NCBI RefSeq assembly: GCF_963675165.1
Contig: NC_087390.1
Location: 3,424,001 to 3,488,000 of the forward strand
Source: Halichondria panicea
Lineage: Eukaryota; Porifera; Demospongiae; Suberitida; Halichondriidae
Direction of reading: 5' to 3'
DNA: 64,000 bases
Part shown: piece after piece, positions 41,265 through 53,055 of the stretch
How positions within the stretch are numbered: the stretch's first letter is position 1
How the letters are laid out: every line of letters begins with the position of its first letter
The notes under the pieces: model-generated
Told to the model about the DNA's origin: nothing
Seen by the model: only the letters and a program-made list of their open reading frames with translations
Databases searched by the model: none
Position numbers and translations under genes: made by a program

Positions 41265-43219
41265 TTCGACAAGTATAATTATAGCTGTTACAGTTCTGCA
41301 GACTATAATGGTTTATCCGTAATGAGTGTAGCGTACCAAATGCTAGGGCAATATTAATTGAATGGCCTTATTAAATTGAAGATGACCCCACAAACAATGA
41401 AAATGCTAAGATCTACACAAGAACAACATTAGGTACTTTTGGGGCATTGTTACGTTAAGACAAATGTATGTGTATAATACTCAATAAGGAACGCAACAAT
41501 AATTATGATAACAAGCTCATGCATGCTGTAATTTATTTGTATTTATAGATCATGTTTGCCATAAATACTGCAATCTGATTGGCTAAAGGAAGTGTTCTAA
41601 GTTGGATAGAAAATCATGTACTTGCTTAGCCTCGGTCCCAGGCCGATTTTTTTGAAGTTGAAAAATACGTTGGCGGCCTAGCTAGAAACAACGAGGCTGG
41701 GAATGAGGCTAGTATTTACTTAGAAAATCACGTACTTCACTTAGAATATCATGTATAGCAAAGATTAGATAAGAACATTCAAATCTGATTGGCTATAGAT
41801 ACTCATGGTTGCTATGATCTAAAATGCCTAGACACTGTTTATACTCACTACGTTCGGGATACTACAACCAGCCCTTTGGGCTTTCATGTACTAAACAGTG
41901 TCTAACTATTATGTTGATGCATCAACGTATATAATTATAGTCGTAGCACCTGATGGCAGGCAGTCAGTGGAAATGCAGGGCACTTCACCAACTAGATCTA
42001 ATATTATTGCGCATGCAGTGAGATTATTTGCTTTTTACTATGTCAGTATAATAGCAAGTAGACTAACTTAACATCACAATGCCCATACATGCATGCCTTC
42101 TCAGTCTATAAAAAAAAATTACAGTACTAGCTTCTTCGAAATAATTAAGGCTTCACCCATAATTATAGTATCCTATAATTATTAATTTTATACACTTAGC
42201 TACGGTGACCATAGTCTCGCAGATGTAAAAAGCGGTGCCTTATTTGGATCAATAGTAAAAGTCCACCTATAGGACCCCACATTTAGCCTTGGATCAGCTG
42301 GAGGGGCAGTACATAATAGATTTGTGAATGACATGACGTGTGGCTATCCCTCGCTTGCTTTAGCCAATCTTAGCAATTTTCACATTGACAATGTTTTGTG
42401 GGACTATTATTATTGTAGTGAAGTGAATGCATCTATACATTGTTTACGATTAGGGTAAATGTCCTGCTGATACTGTTTGAAGCCTGCCACTTGAAGGCTT
42501 GTTTCTAGGACCTGTACAGTGTGTGGGAGAGAGAGAGAATAATAAATAATATCTGTGTGTGACAGTGTATGATTTTGACATGCAGTGCTACATGTACCAT
42601 AATGGGCTCCTACATTGTATATCGATTACAGAACCATCACCCCTATATGGGGGTAATCTACTGACTCTGGAGGAGTTAGTGCATTGGCATGGGAGATTTG
42701 GCACATACTGCTGAGTACGTGCTGCATGAAGGTACGTAATACCAAATTGTGTTGTCAAATAACGTCATTTGCATGGTGAAGTTGTACATGCACATACAAA
42801 TTACTGCATGTACATGTGTATATGCAACTGATTTGTGGTGAAAAGTGTGCATCCATCCACGTACAGACTCTTAGAGTGCAGTACAACTGGACCAATTGAC
42901 CAGAGGTCACTAACATACATGTATATAGGTCTGCTGACCATCGTTCTTAGTCTGTGGATTCAAAACGTTTGTTTTAATAATCACACCTTCGATTTTCACC
43001 ATGGAACTAAAGCTAATTTATACAATGTATGTACATCTTGATACTCCAGTACCGTATAGTCACATTAGAATTAGAAATGCGTGCTTGTCATTGCTTGAGG
43101 CTGTAGAGTATCGAGTAGTTTGGTTAAATTATAAGGATGCTGTAAAACTGAGTCCACGGACAACACCAAAATAGCAGCCATCACGAGTTCAGACGAGTTC
43201 AGTACTTAAAAAACATAGC
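41265..43219. other. Intergenic, no gene recognised
   Basis: About 1.95 kb. Contains a TAGCCTCGGTCCCAGGCC hairpin at 41627-41711, and another inverted repeat whose arms are CTAGACACTGTTTA (41828-41841) and TAAACAGTGTCTA (41891-41904). Short AT-rich ORFs only. Confidence 0.55.
41627..41711. repeat. TAGCCTCGGTCCCAGGCC hairpin element
   Basis: From TAGCCTCGGTCCCAGGCC to GAGGCTGGGAATGAGGCTA, imperfect inverted arms of about 18 bp plus GGCCGA / TGGCGGCC inner similarity. Same family as 33961-34050. Confidence 0.65.
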
Positions 43220-46200
43220 CTATGCAGGGCAGTCTTCTCTTGAGAGAAAAGCTATATACCTACTGTACATGTAGCAGTAATTAGGAGCAGAGGACGAGGC
43301 ACTGATTACCCACATACAACCCCTCACTTGTATTGAGGAAGCTTTGTTTCTCTTATGGTGTGCCAGAGAGCCCTTGACAATTGTACCCCCTCCCATTCCA
43401 CCGTTTATTCTCATATGTGCCCCGCCCAGTGAGGGCAGCGACACAGTCCTACGTTCTTCAACCCCACTCTTCTCTTGACTCAAATGCAGAGGACTCTGAT
43501 TGACACGCATGTACTCTTGCGAGCTCCCTCTTCGCTCAGCTGGGTATTGTGACATCATGCAATCAACTCGAGTGCTAGATCCTTTCAGAGTGCATCCACT
43601 GATCACAGGTGATAGTAGTGCGGTTCTTGGCTCCAGGGTCGAGGGGCCATCCACCGATGAAATAGACACACCTGATGATCGTTTGGACCTGTAAGACAAA
43701 CTGGATTTAGATTTAGAACTTCTGGGTCATTACAATTATATTATTGTTGAATACACAAAATAAATCGCCATTCAAAACTTGCGATAACGTCGTCATGTCC
43801 TACCTGGTTAATAGTATCTTTTGCTTCTTGAGTTGTCTGGTCACGGCAATATTATTGGAGATGTGAGGGAGGGTGGTATCCTCACTGGAAGAGCTACGCC
43901 CCTGAAAAGAGGAGCCAGTTTCACAGTCCTGTACTGGCCTCTGAGGCTTCCTACAGGGGATAGGGTATATAGTATTATGTTTGGTACATACCTTATTTGT
44001 GAGTTATATTGAAAATCAAAAATGCTACTGTGAATAATATTTATAGTCATGCATTCACGATACTACCACCCTCACCTCAATGTATGTACTCTCCTCCCTC
44101 CACTGATCCCCTGACCTGATACAGTGAAAGCTACATCTTCTTTCTTGTCCACCGAGTGACCCTTGAGTCCACATTTTAACCTCTGACCTACTGTCGCTGG
44201 TCCCCTAACCATCGCCCTAGTGAGAGGAATCATTTCGTGCCCTTGTGTGGACTGTCTAGTCTGATGGGACAGCCTCCTATTACGAGGGGGCCGAGTGTAC
44301 ACTGACTTGCCATCGATAGGACACACAGAGTTTGTACGCAACCACTCTTGCAGACACTCACGGTGAAACTGACAAGGACATAATTTATTTCAAGTACACC
44401 AAATTGAGACATTACAACAAATGTACAGTATCTACGGCCCTGATAATTATAATAAGGCATTATTGTATGTATAACTATACCTGGTGTTTGCAAGGTAGTT
44501 TTCTGATCCAGTCCCCTCTGCTGTAGTCCCTAGCACAAATCTGACAGTTGGTCCTGCCCACAATCAGGGGGTGGTCTCCATCCAATGGCTCCACATGGAG
44601 AGAGTTTACTACTCTATCCGAAACACCAATACTCCTGCGACCACTTGGAGAAGTAGCGTGATTGGCTGAGGGGAGGTCCAACTGGAGGAGGACCTCGTAA
44701 TCGTTTTCAGTTAGGGAGCGGCTCTGAGAGGAGAGAAAAAATGTTGCTAAAGCAGATGCTTAACTTATGTTGAGCTTATTCACGCCCTGAACACACAGAC
44801 GGTTATAACAGTAAACCTACATGTAACTACGGCCGCCTATACACATGTATGTATATGCGCCGAGGGCTAATGAGGTAATCTTCTTACAAACATGTACATA
44901 CTCTTATTGTATTGTGTAAATACGCTTTTGTGTAGCCTTTGCTGTACATGTACCTGTAGAGAAGATAATAGTTGTGAGGGGAGTGCTGAGGGTTCAGCAG
45001 GAGGGTGATTGGTGAAGCGAGTGGCCGGTCTCCATGGCTGGTCGGAGTGCTGGGAGGGGGACTGATGACTATAGTAACACTATAATACCTAGTATTATAG
45101 TTACTACGTACACTACTTCCATTGCCTGTGGACAACTATATACATGTACAACAATTAGTATTGCCTTCTCAGGTAATATCACGCTATAGGAAAGTACACC
45201 CACTTTCTGAAAGTCAGCAACTACCCACCTTTCTCATCTGGAACGAGTGCAGAAGATGCACTTGATTGCTTGAGAAGCAGTCATGACATAGATGGTAGCT
45301 AATACATGTCACACATCGGTAGCACTTTCCAGGGACTGGACACACACAACAATGAGAACACGTCACTCCTAAATGGAGCGATGTTTTCTCCACCAGCAAC
45401 CTCTTAGCAGATTTTGATGTAACAGGCTGTATTGGTCCAAACTCCTCTCGACATAACGGACACCGTAAAATCCTCTCCCCTGACACAGACCGTTGATTGT
45501 CTGCCATTATCTTCATACATTTTGTGTGGATGTTTTGTCCACAACCAAATTGACAATAGACAATAGACTGTGTTGAATCCAGGAGGTTGTCCTGGCATAT
45601 TGGACACACATCTCCAGGTTCGATCTGACGCTGTGTCACCATTTTCGTGTGGTCATGTGACTGAATTGAAGATTTTGATTGGTCGGCTGGTTGTCTACGA
45701 AGGTAGCCGAGTATGATCTCATTGATCTCCCTCTCGATGAGTGCTTGCTGCCAGATTAGAGGATTGGTGCGAGGCACACGAAACTTCTTCAGCATAACCC
45801 TAAATACCAAGAAAATTAATGTGCAAAGTGGTGTATATTTAGACCCCAACAAGTATTTTGCAAGACTATTTATACTATAATTTATGGGTGAATTATCAAA
45901 TTTTGTTATATGATTTGCTGGTGAAAAACACATGATCCTTTGCGATAACTACTGCGTTCTGGCAAGGATCGTGTGTATATATGTACTAGTAGGCTTTGCG
46001 TGCAAATTAATCAACCTCGCAAAGTTCGCATAATTATTATGTTTGATGCTCGCAAAACATTCTAGTAATAATGACATAATTTTTATAATTATTATTATTA
46101 TAGCGTGCAAGCCAAAATTAATGAAAGAATCGCGGGTGCTGATACCTCGGTGGAGGCACCAAAGCTATACGATATTACAGTGGTACAAAAACTGAAAAAC

Positions 46201-46864
46201 TGGAACACGATTGACCATTATCGTAGCTAAAAAGGCTCCCCAAAAAATTAATGGCTTCTCACTCTTGCAGCTACCCTAGCTAGTGTTCTAGTGCAGAGCT
46301 AACTACTAAGTAGAGTAGCAACACTCTATGGACAACTTTTGCTACGCACTGTTCTGATAATGGCATTCCAAGTAAACAAACTAGAACGAAGCATTGTTTT
46401 GTAAATCCACGCATTGCAATCCACAGTGACTAGAAGCCTATAGACAATCGTTGAGCAGCTGTAGCTATCTACACAGACACACACTACCTATATACCGTAT
46501 ACCTTGCTGCGCATGGCGGCATGTGCACCGACCCGAGGCATAATAATCATAATTATAATCATTTAAAGTAATACGGTATGCGTGGTGGCGCTGTAATTAC
46601 ATCAACTACGGTAAGGCTCTAGTGTAATAATACTAACCAAAGTATGTGATGACAAAGTTCATGATTCTTCTTGAACTCTGAGCAAGAGCACATGTTTGGA
46701 TCTCCAAGAAACACTTTGATCTTCTTACTACTTTGCTCTCCCTTGAGGACAATTCCTGTGGGTCCAATTTGATGGAGAATGTAGTAACGGGCTGCCAAAG
46801 CCTCATCTATTCTTGTAGATATGAGGTCTGGGCAGAGCCGTCTCCATGAAACACTTCGCAACAT
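43220..46864 (-). CDS. ZSWIM2: ZSWIM2-type E3 ubiquitin ligase (SWIM, RING, ZZ, RING)
   Basis: Seven exons with consistent phases: 46864-46638, 45799-45229, 45061-44954, 44723-44481, 44368-44076, 43950-43804, 43688-43220; total 685 residues (the human protein is of similar size). Exon 1 has the family N-terminus (ILHQIGPTGIVLKGE, FLGDPNMCSCSEF) with SWIM residues CSC...CHH. Exon 2 has RING1 (VCPICQDNLLD ... LRCPLCREEF) and a ZZ finger (CSHCCVCPV, CYRCVTC, CHDCF, HSFQMRK). Exons 4-5 form RING2 (NCQICARDYS, LPCKHQFHRECLQEW, VCPIDG), split by an intron after KHQ. The C-terminal half is Ser-rich and poorly conserved. The vertebrate protein is a testis-expressed E3 ligase linked to apoptosis; a ciliary or germline role here is inference. 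All zinc ligands I could check are present. Confidence 0.9.
46130..46550 (+). repeat. Dispersed repeat family R1, copy 2 (in ZSWIM2 intron 1)
   Basis: From GATACCTCGGTGGAG to the GCGCATG...GAGGCATAATAAT end. Shares AGTGCAGAGCTAACTACTAA, GCATTCCAAGTAAACAAA and GACTAGAAGCCTATAGA with the other copies. Confidence 0.75.
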
Positions 46865-47459
46865 AATTATTAATGATCTGTTGTGTCGTTGTGATAATTA
46901 TATCCTCGTCCCCACGGCAACTATTAGTAGATCTAAACAGGGGCTTTCCCTTGACACACCCACGCTAGATCTTTTATTTCAGCGTGGAACTCTGCACAAT
47001 GAAGGATCTATGACTTTTTTATAGTTGCTAAATCAGGATCAAGGGAATGCACCTGGATCTGTCGCTAGAATTCTATAATTATTTTCGTTTGTGATTTTTA
47101 AAAAGCTTACGCATAACAATGGAAATTCCCCCGGCCACCTCGGACCACATGCAGCATGCGTTCATATGCATTACTTATATAATTATTATACAGAAATCGT
47201 AGGGAAGTCTTACCAGAGCTACACGTATGACATGCATGCACATGTAGCCTATAAGATCTGATGTGTCCAATACATGCACTTTATGTGCAGATAATCATAG
47301 GACCAAAATGAAATTCGCTGCTTTTCATTACTATTTATATATTAGTGAGAGTGAAATAATCAGAGCTACAGATAATGTCAGGAGTGCATGCACTCCTGAT
47401 AAATGGATTAAAAGATCAGAGATGTGTCTACGATAATTGTACATGTACATGTAGTAGTG
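46865..47459. other. Intergenic between the MIP-like gene and ZSWIM2
   Basis: About 600 bp on which ZSWIM2 must rely for its upstream region. Nothing recognisable beyond AT-rich sequence and short palindromes (ATGCATGCACATGTAG near 47230; GGAGTGCATGCACTCC at 47381-47396). Confidence 0.5.
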
Positions 47460-50400
47460 TTAGGAATAGTCAATTTTATTGTATGGGTTGTATGGTGACA
47501 CAGTCTTAACCATTTTGGAGAGTATGCTATTCCTTGCAAAGGGTGACTTTTCCTCCTCAAGTTGAATCTCCCTGCAATTAGTGTTGAGAGAAAATTAATG
47601 GTTATATTACAAATGACATTTAGAAAAGCATGTAAGGGGGTACATGTACTTAGACGCTAACTAGCGAAATTTTGTCCTTGCTCCATATTTATTGTGGTCA
47701 CAAAACGTAAAACCTTCGTAAACTAGTCCGTTTACTAAGAATTATGTTCTGTAATACTAATCTCCATGACTGAGTCCCATGAAGCTGTGGCTTTAGGTCT
47801 AAAAGATTTACATATATACTAGTCTGAAACCAGAAAAGGCTCTCATTTTCCTCTACGATGGTTGTACAGCCGGGATGTCTTCGCAAGTAGCAGTTGGAAG
47901 CCATAGACTTGCCATAGCCTGTACAGAACCAGGCTCAGACATCCCGACCATACAACCATTATAGAAGCAGATGAGAGCCTCTTCATGGCAGTGGCGGATC
48001 CAGGAAAAATGAAAGGGGGGGTTCCAAACTAGCGCATAGCGTGAGTAGTGAAAGTCGCGACAGCGCGAATTTTTGGGGGTTACGCCCACTTCCGGTCACA
48101 CGTGACTAGGGAAAATACCATACTCAGCCAGGGTAAGTCCCATAATAGACTTGCGTAGGCTAGCTAGCTGCCACGAACAGTCAACTAGCTAGCCTAGGCT
48201 AACCTGAACACTCCTTTGGCAGTTGATACATCAAAACAATAGGTACAATCATTGAATCAAATTGCAATAGCTACAAAAACTGATAAATAGCTAGCTGGTG
48301 TCATTAAGCCTTCTAAAGTTAACTTCAAAAGGGGGGGTCAAGGGACCCCATGAACCCTCCTCTGGATCCGCCACTGCATGGCTTTGGACTAGTGTAAAAG
48401 CATTTTGGACCAACGCTGGAAAGCTAAGTTGCTTTACATAGATAGAAACATAGATTAAGAGTGCTGCAAGTTAGATAGCTTTGAAGATTAGCTAGTGCAG
48501 TCGCACACTGTTCTATTAAACTTAACTAGCTCGCATGCATCTGCATGCTTGTTCTCTAATTATTCCGGACACTTTGCATGCTCTACAAAAATTTGTTCCA
48601 AAATAATTATTTTGCTGTCCGATGATATACGGTAAGCGTGGTCATGCCTGGTTGACGCCTACACAATTAAAATGTTTCCACGCTCACGTAGGTAGTTCAA
48701 TGATATGTAGCTAAAGGCATACCTGTGTGTCCTAGCGGAGGTTGTGGGTTCAGGTAAAGGCATATTGCTGTGTGCATGGGCCACAGCTGTCCAGTGAACA
48801 CATCCAGTGTAACCAGGAATATTTGCCAATCTGTGTGTGTGTGTGTGCATGCATACTTCAAGGACTCGTATGCTAACAGCTCACCTGGACGTGTTAGTTG
48901 CCCTTGGTTTGAGAGATCTGATAAGGAAAGTCGGCTTACTATTTGAATCTGGCATGTCTGTCATCCAGTTATCAGGAATGTGCCCACTGAATACAAACAT
49001 ACATGTATATGTATACAATGATGCAATAACGCTGCTGCAGGTTCTTATAATAACACCACGATGGTGCTGATGTCTCGTTGGATGTGTCAAAGCTACACAA
49101 CATAAAGCTGCTACATGTAGCTATTGCTAATACGATATCATGAGAACATTTTTGCATTGATTTTGCTGCATGCAGGCAGAATCACAGGGAAACTCAAAGA
49201 GTGGGAATGATTGTTGATAAAAAGGATGCCAATTGCAAAAGTCAAAATTAATGTGCATCAGTAGGGTATTGCAGCTACAAAAAAGTAACTAAGGAATAGC
49301 AACACTTCATGGACAAGTTTTGTTACGCACTCTTAGTCTACTGAAAAGGCTGCAATGGCATTCCAAGTAAGCAAAACTCAAGAACCCAGCATTATTTTGC
49401 AAATCCACAAATTAAAATCCCAAGAAAACATGACTAGAAGCCTATAGAAGCTCTTACTTGCACTTCATTGATCCTTGCAGCTGTACCAGTCTACACAGAC
49501 AGACACACAAACATACTACCGTACTCGCTTGTTTGTGCATGCGCACTGAAGCATAATAATACGTACGTGATATATACATTAGAAGTTACTGTTGTGAATC
49601 ACTTACTAGTATCCTGGTATTTGCTGTGTTTTGCGGCTGCAGCTATGATTGTGGCAAAAGTTGAATGTACAGTAGCCATGCAACATACTATACTCACTAG
49701 TTTATGCCCTGAGGACCATTGATAAATTTGCCACGACGAGACTGGACAAAGTCCCATTCAGCTCCAAAATTCTGTGAACAGCATAATTATACAATACAAG
49801 TTGTCACAGTTGCTTCAAGGGTACACAGATGTTAAAATGGAATTTACATGTACCGTACTCTACCGAGTTATGCCCACGTCCGAAATTACGCCTACCCCCA
49901 CTTTTGAGTGAAAGTTCCTACATAGGCTAATTTGCCTCAAGAATACGCCCACTAGGAAGTGATGCATTTGTCAGTGAGCAAGCTGTCAAGAAAAGGTTTA
50001 CTGGTAGCAGATTATTGTGTACGCTGGTTAGCTGGTTAGCTCTGAATATAGCAATAGATAATTATAGCTAGTCCTATTTATAAGTACAAGAGATAAGCTA
50101 TTTTACCCATGCATATAATTATGTTGTATATCATTGTATTTCAAGAGCTGGCAGGCTGTCAGACGCATACAGAAAAGAATAGTTTCTTGGCTAAATTTCA
50201 AGGCAAAACTGCTGTTTTCGAAATTAAGCCCATCCCACCTGTAGCTGCTTTTGTAGCATACAATTAGGGTGGCGTAATCTCAGTAGAGTACGGTATCGTT
50301 AATGCACAACGTATAGAGTATAGTTGCCTTCATTGTGCACAGAAACATACGAATGCTACATTCCCTTGCATATGAACCGTACCTGCCATTCAGCTGGTTC

Positions 50401-51771
50401 ACTGTGATAACGTCTGAAAGTGAGCTTCATGGAGACTGGATCGGGAAACTGCTCTATAGTGGACACCGCAGGAGGTACAGAGGGGGGTACTCGCTCATTC
50501 CAGCCAATCTCATCTGCAGCTCTGCATGTAATGAGAAATTTAATCATGAAAATTAATCCTAATTAATCCTCTTATTAGAAAACCAAACATAGAAAACCAA
50601 CTTTCTACAATCGAGGCTAGGATAATTATGCCTCAATTTTTGGAGCTGCTGGAGGGTCCACTGTATTCATTATTTTGTATTCATGGGATGGTGGGAGGGT
50701 CATTATTGTACAATGAACATTCCATACGACTGTGAATAGTCACTTTAGTTTATTGGATAGCCTAATTATTCACTGTAGGTACAATTTACAGCCTGTAAGC
50801 ACTCCTTAGCATGTTAATAATTAAGGATGTGTCTATTAGTGTTACCTCTGAGACGATGTCCTCCAAGTGTAAGCTCTTACTAGTGCATCTCTCTCGCTCT
50901 GTTCAGCATCCTCAAGGTCTACAACTTGAGCTGTGCTTTCAGTGTAGGCTCGTTTATGGGGAAGAGGGGTGCTGCTGCGTGTCACAGGAGGTTCAATCTC
51001 AGTTTGCACACCCTGACTTTTTCCTACAATAAAGGGTCATGTTGTGCAATCATTCTTGTCCTAGTGCAGTGATTGACTTCAGCCTTCAGTCTAGCCTCGA
51101 ATCCACGCCACGTATTTTAATCGGCGTGGATTCGAGGCTACCTTTAGCCATGGCTAGCATGTTCATTTTTATACTTAGACTCTATATACATGTATGTACA
51201 CTGAGGAATTTTTACCTTTTGCCTGATCAGCATATACCACTAAGTCCCTCAAACCGCCTACTGTTTTCGGGCGTTCATGTGAACAGCTTGTCACATGACT
51301 GGGAGATGAAAGTTGGTGGTCGCGAGCAGTTGCAGACTTAACCATTCGCACTCTGGTTTTGATCCGAGGTAGTCGCTCAGACTGGGTATTGGATTCGTCC
51401 TCCTGAGCAAACTGGACACACGACTTATCTAAACCATCAACCTTTGGTAATTGATTCCCTGGTGATAACTTTGTTTTGCTTCTTGCATCCAGGTTTAAAT
51501 TATTTTGTTTTGTTTGACTGGTTTTTAAAGTTGCCGGGTCTTTAGTTTTCAATTGGAAAATCTTTCGACTGACTGGTCCTGACAGCATGAGCGAACTGTT
51601 CGGTTTCTTGTAGCCTAGTTCGTGAGATCTCTCCTTTTGTTCTTGAAGCAGTGCAATATTCTTAGACCTCAGTAACCTCTGGTGCTCAGAGTACGATAGG
51701 CCATCTTTTGTTGAGTCAGATTGAAGGAAAGTCTCAAAGGTTGGACGTGGTCGTGGTGCAGCGTCAACCAT
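47460..51771 (-). CDS. Probable ciliary/sperm microtubule inner protein (SPMIP7/SPATA48-like)
   Basis: Seven exons whose phases all match: 51771-51216, 51023-50846, 50521-50383, 49771-49698, 48986-48885, 48830-48723, 47571-47460; total 422 residues. The frame also opens at TTG 51780, but the ATG at 51771 (MVDAAPRPRPTFETFLQS) is the start. The N-terminal half is basic and low complexity. The C-terminal half has WNERVPPSVPP, NFGAEWDFVQSRRGKFING, GHIPDNWMTDMP, then LANIPGYTGCVHWTAVAH and PLPEPTTSARTHR, ending SKMVKTVSPYNPYNKIDYS. IPGYTG-type motifs are typical of axonemal microtubule inner proteins. Length and the PYNP(Y/F)NK-like end suggest the SPMIP7/SPATA48 group, recalled rather than checked. 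No catalytic domain or membrane segment is seen. Its neighbour ZSWIM2 is also a testis-linked gene in vertebrates. Confidence 0.7.
47791..48412. repeat. Inverted-repeat element interrupted by a second element
   Basis: Left arm about 47791-47881 (CTAGTCTGAAACCAG, GGCTCTCAT, ATGGTTGTACAGCCGGGATG). The right arm is the imperfect complement, split into about 47936-47988 and 48377-48412 by the element at 47989-48376. It lies in intron 6 of the MIP-like gene. Confidence 0.75.
47989..48376. repeat. CAGTGGCGGATCCAG element, 388 bp, 5-bp target duplication
   Basis: Terminal inverted repeats CAGTGGCGGATCCAG and CTGGATCCGCCACTG. CATGG is present on both sides (47984-47988 and 48377-48381). The interior is non-coding with GGGGGGG / AAGGGGGGGTC runs and TTACGCCCACTTCCGG. 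It disrupts the right arm of the surrounding element, so it is the younger of the two. Confidence 0.88.
49058..49560 (+). repeat. Dispersed repeat family R1, copy 3
   Basis: Lies in intron 4 of the MIP-like gene. It matches copy 1 (opposite strand) over nearly its full length, including TGTCAAAGCTACACAACATAA and GCAATGGCATTCCAAGTAAG. Confidence 0.75.
51092..51140. repeat. 49-bp TAGCCTCGAATCCACGCC palindromic element
   Basis: Perfect 18-bp arms TAGCCTCGAATCCACGCC (51092-51109) and GGCGTGGATTCGAGGCTA (51123-51140) around a 13-base spacer. In intron 1 of the MIP-like gene. A shortened copy is at 31532-31570. Confidence 0.9.
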
Positions 51772-53055
51772 TGTTCCCAACCTTTATGAACACAGTGTAG
51801 ATTTTAATCCATAGCTATAAATACTTATATACATCGTGGAGCTTACCTCTATCAAACAATGCAAAGAGAGCTACTAGGCAACATGGCGGGCAGCTAGCGG
51901 CAACTATACGTAGCTAAGCAACACCAGAACGCCCTCGAAGTAGAGAGAAACATTGTGAGCATGCGCAATAGGCCAATAGGCCCTGGTATGCTCTTTTTCT
52001 GCCTATAATTACAGTACTATGCTTTTGAGTACTGCCTCAAATTCAGCCTATACTATGCATGCTTGTCAAAAGAATGTACTATCGAACTGCAAAACATTTG
52101 CAATGTGAACGTTGCTAGAATTGCCAGGAAAAGCGCGAAATTCGGCGAGTGCATTAACTCCAATCTGTTATACAACGTCATTCACATCATAGATACCGTA
52201 TCTATGTTCACATGTACTGTTTGTTTTTGTGCTTTTTCTGGCCAATCCTAGGCCTTTCACATATTGCAGTAACAATTTATAGTGATGGTGATGTTTAAGC
52301 AGTATACGTAGGTCTACTTCGTAACCAAACTCTTGTTGTATTGTACATTTGTAACAAAACTGAGGATTCAACATAGATGTAAAGAAGGCTTTTAGAAAAA
52401 AACACGTTCAGCAGCAGCAGGGAACCATTTAGTCTCGCGAGCAGACTTGTAACTATTGCAGCAATTCCATGGCACTGAGGAATGTAGTCACGTGCAAGAT
52501 ATTTGTTAATTAACCAAATTCACATGTAGACAAATATTTTCATTCGCAGCTAGCTAGCTCTTGCTTGGTCTGAGCTCCTTGTAATCGAGCTCCTTCGCAG
52601 CCAGGTATGGTTCAACACTAAAATTAACCTTTGCTAGAGTCAATAATCCTTCTTTTCACGTTCATTTTATGCTATAATAGGAAAATATACGGGGTGTTAC
52701 CACCCACTATGACGTGGACAAATCTGATTGGCACTGCCAACATTCTGGCAGGGGTCCACGGAATTGCTGCAATAGTTACCAGACGTTCCCTCCCTCCCAC
52801 GTCTGCTCGCGAGACTAGGAACCATTGGATTTGCACGAAACTGACCAAATTCACAATTTTAACCTATTATGCCTCAATTATGCCAGCATAATGGCTTAAC
52901 CTATTATGCCCCAAATTATGCTGGCATAATTTGCCAGGGCCTAATATCAACACACATTTCTTGAAGATGAGAGCACTACATGTAACATAGTAAACATTAA
53001 ACATTCATACAAACACAAGCGCTGCAATAAACTACTGACACAAACTGTACATAGT
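51772..53055. other. Intergenic between the RhoGAP gene and the MIP-like gene
   Basis: Contains the presumed upstream region of the MIP-like gene (no motif recognised), a MULE-like MITE at 52430-52817, and a direct repeat of ACCTATTATGCC(T/C)CAA at about 52862-52915. No exon is seen. Confidence 0.55.
52430..52817. repeat. Mutator-like MITE, 388 bp, 9-bp target duplication
   Basis: Perfect 17-bp terminal inverted repeats TAGTCTCGCGAGCAGAC / GTCTGCTCGCGAGACTA. GGAACCATT lies immediately outside both ends (52421-52429 and 52818-52826). A 9-bp duplication is characteristic of Mutator-like elements. The interior encodes nothing recognisable. Confidence 0.9.
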
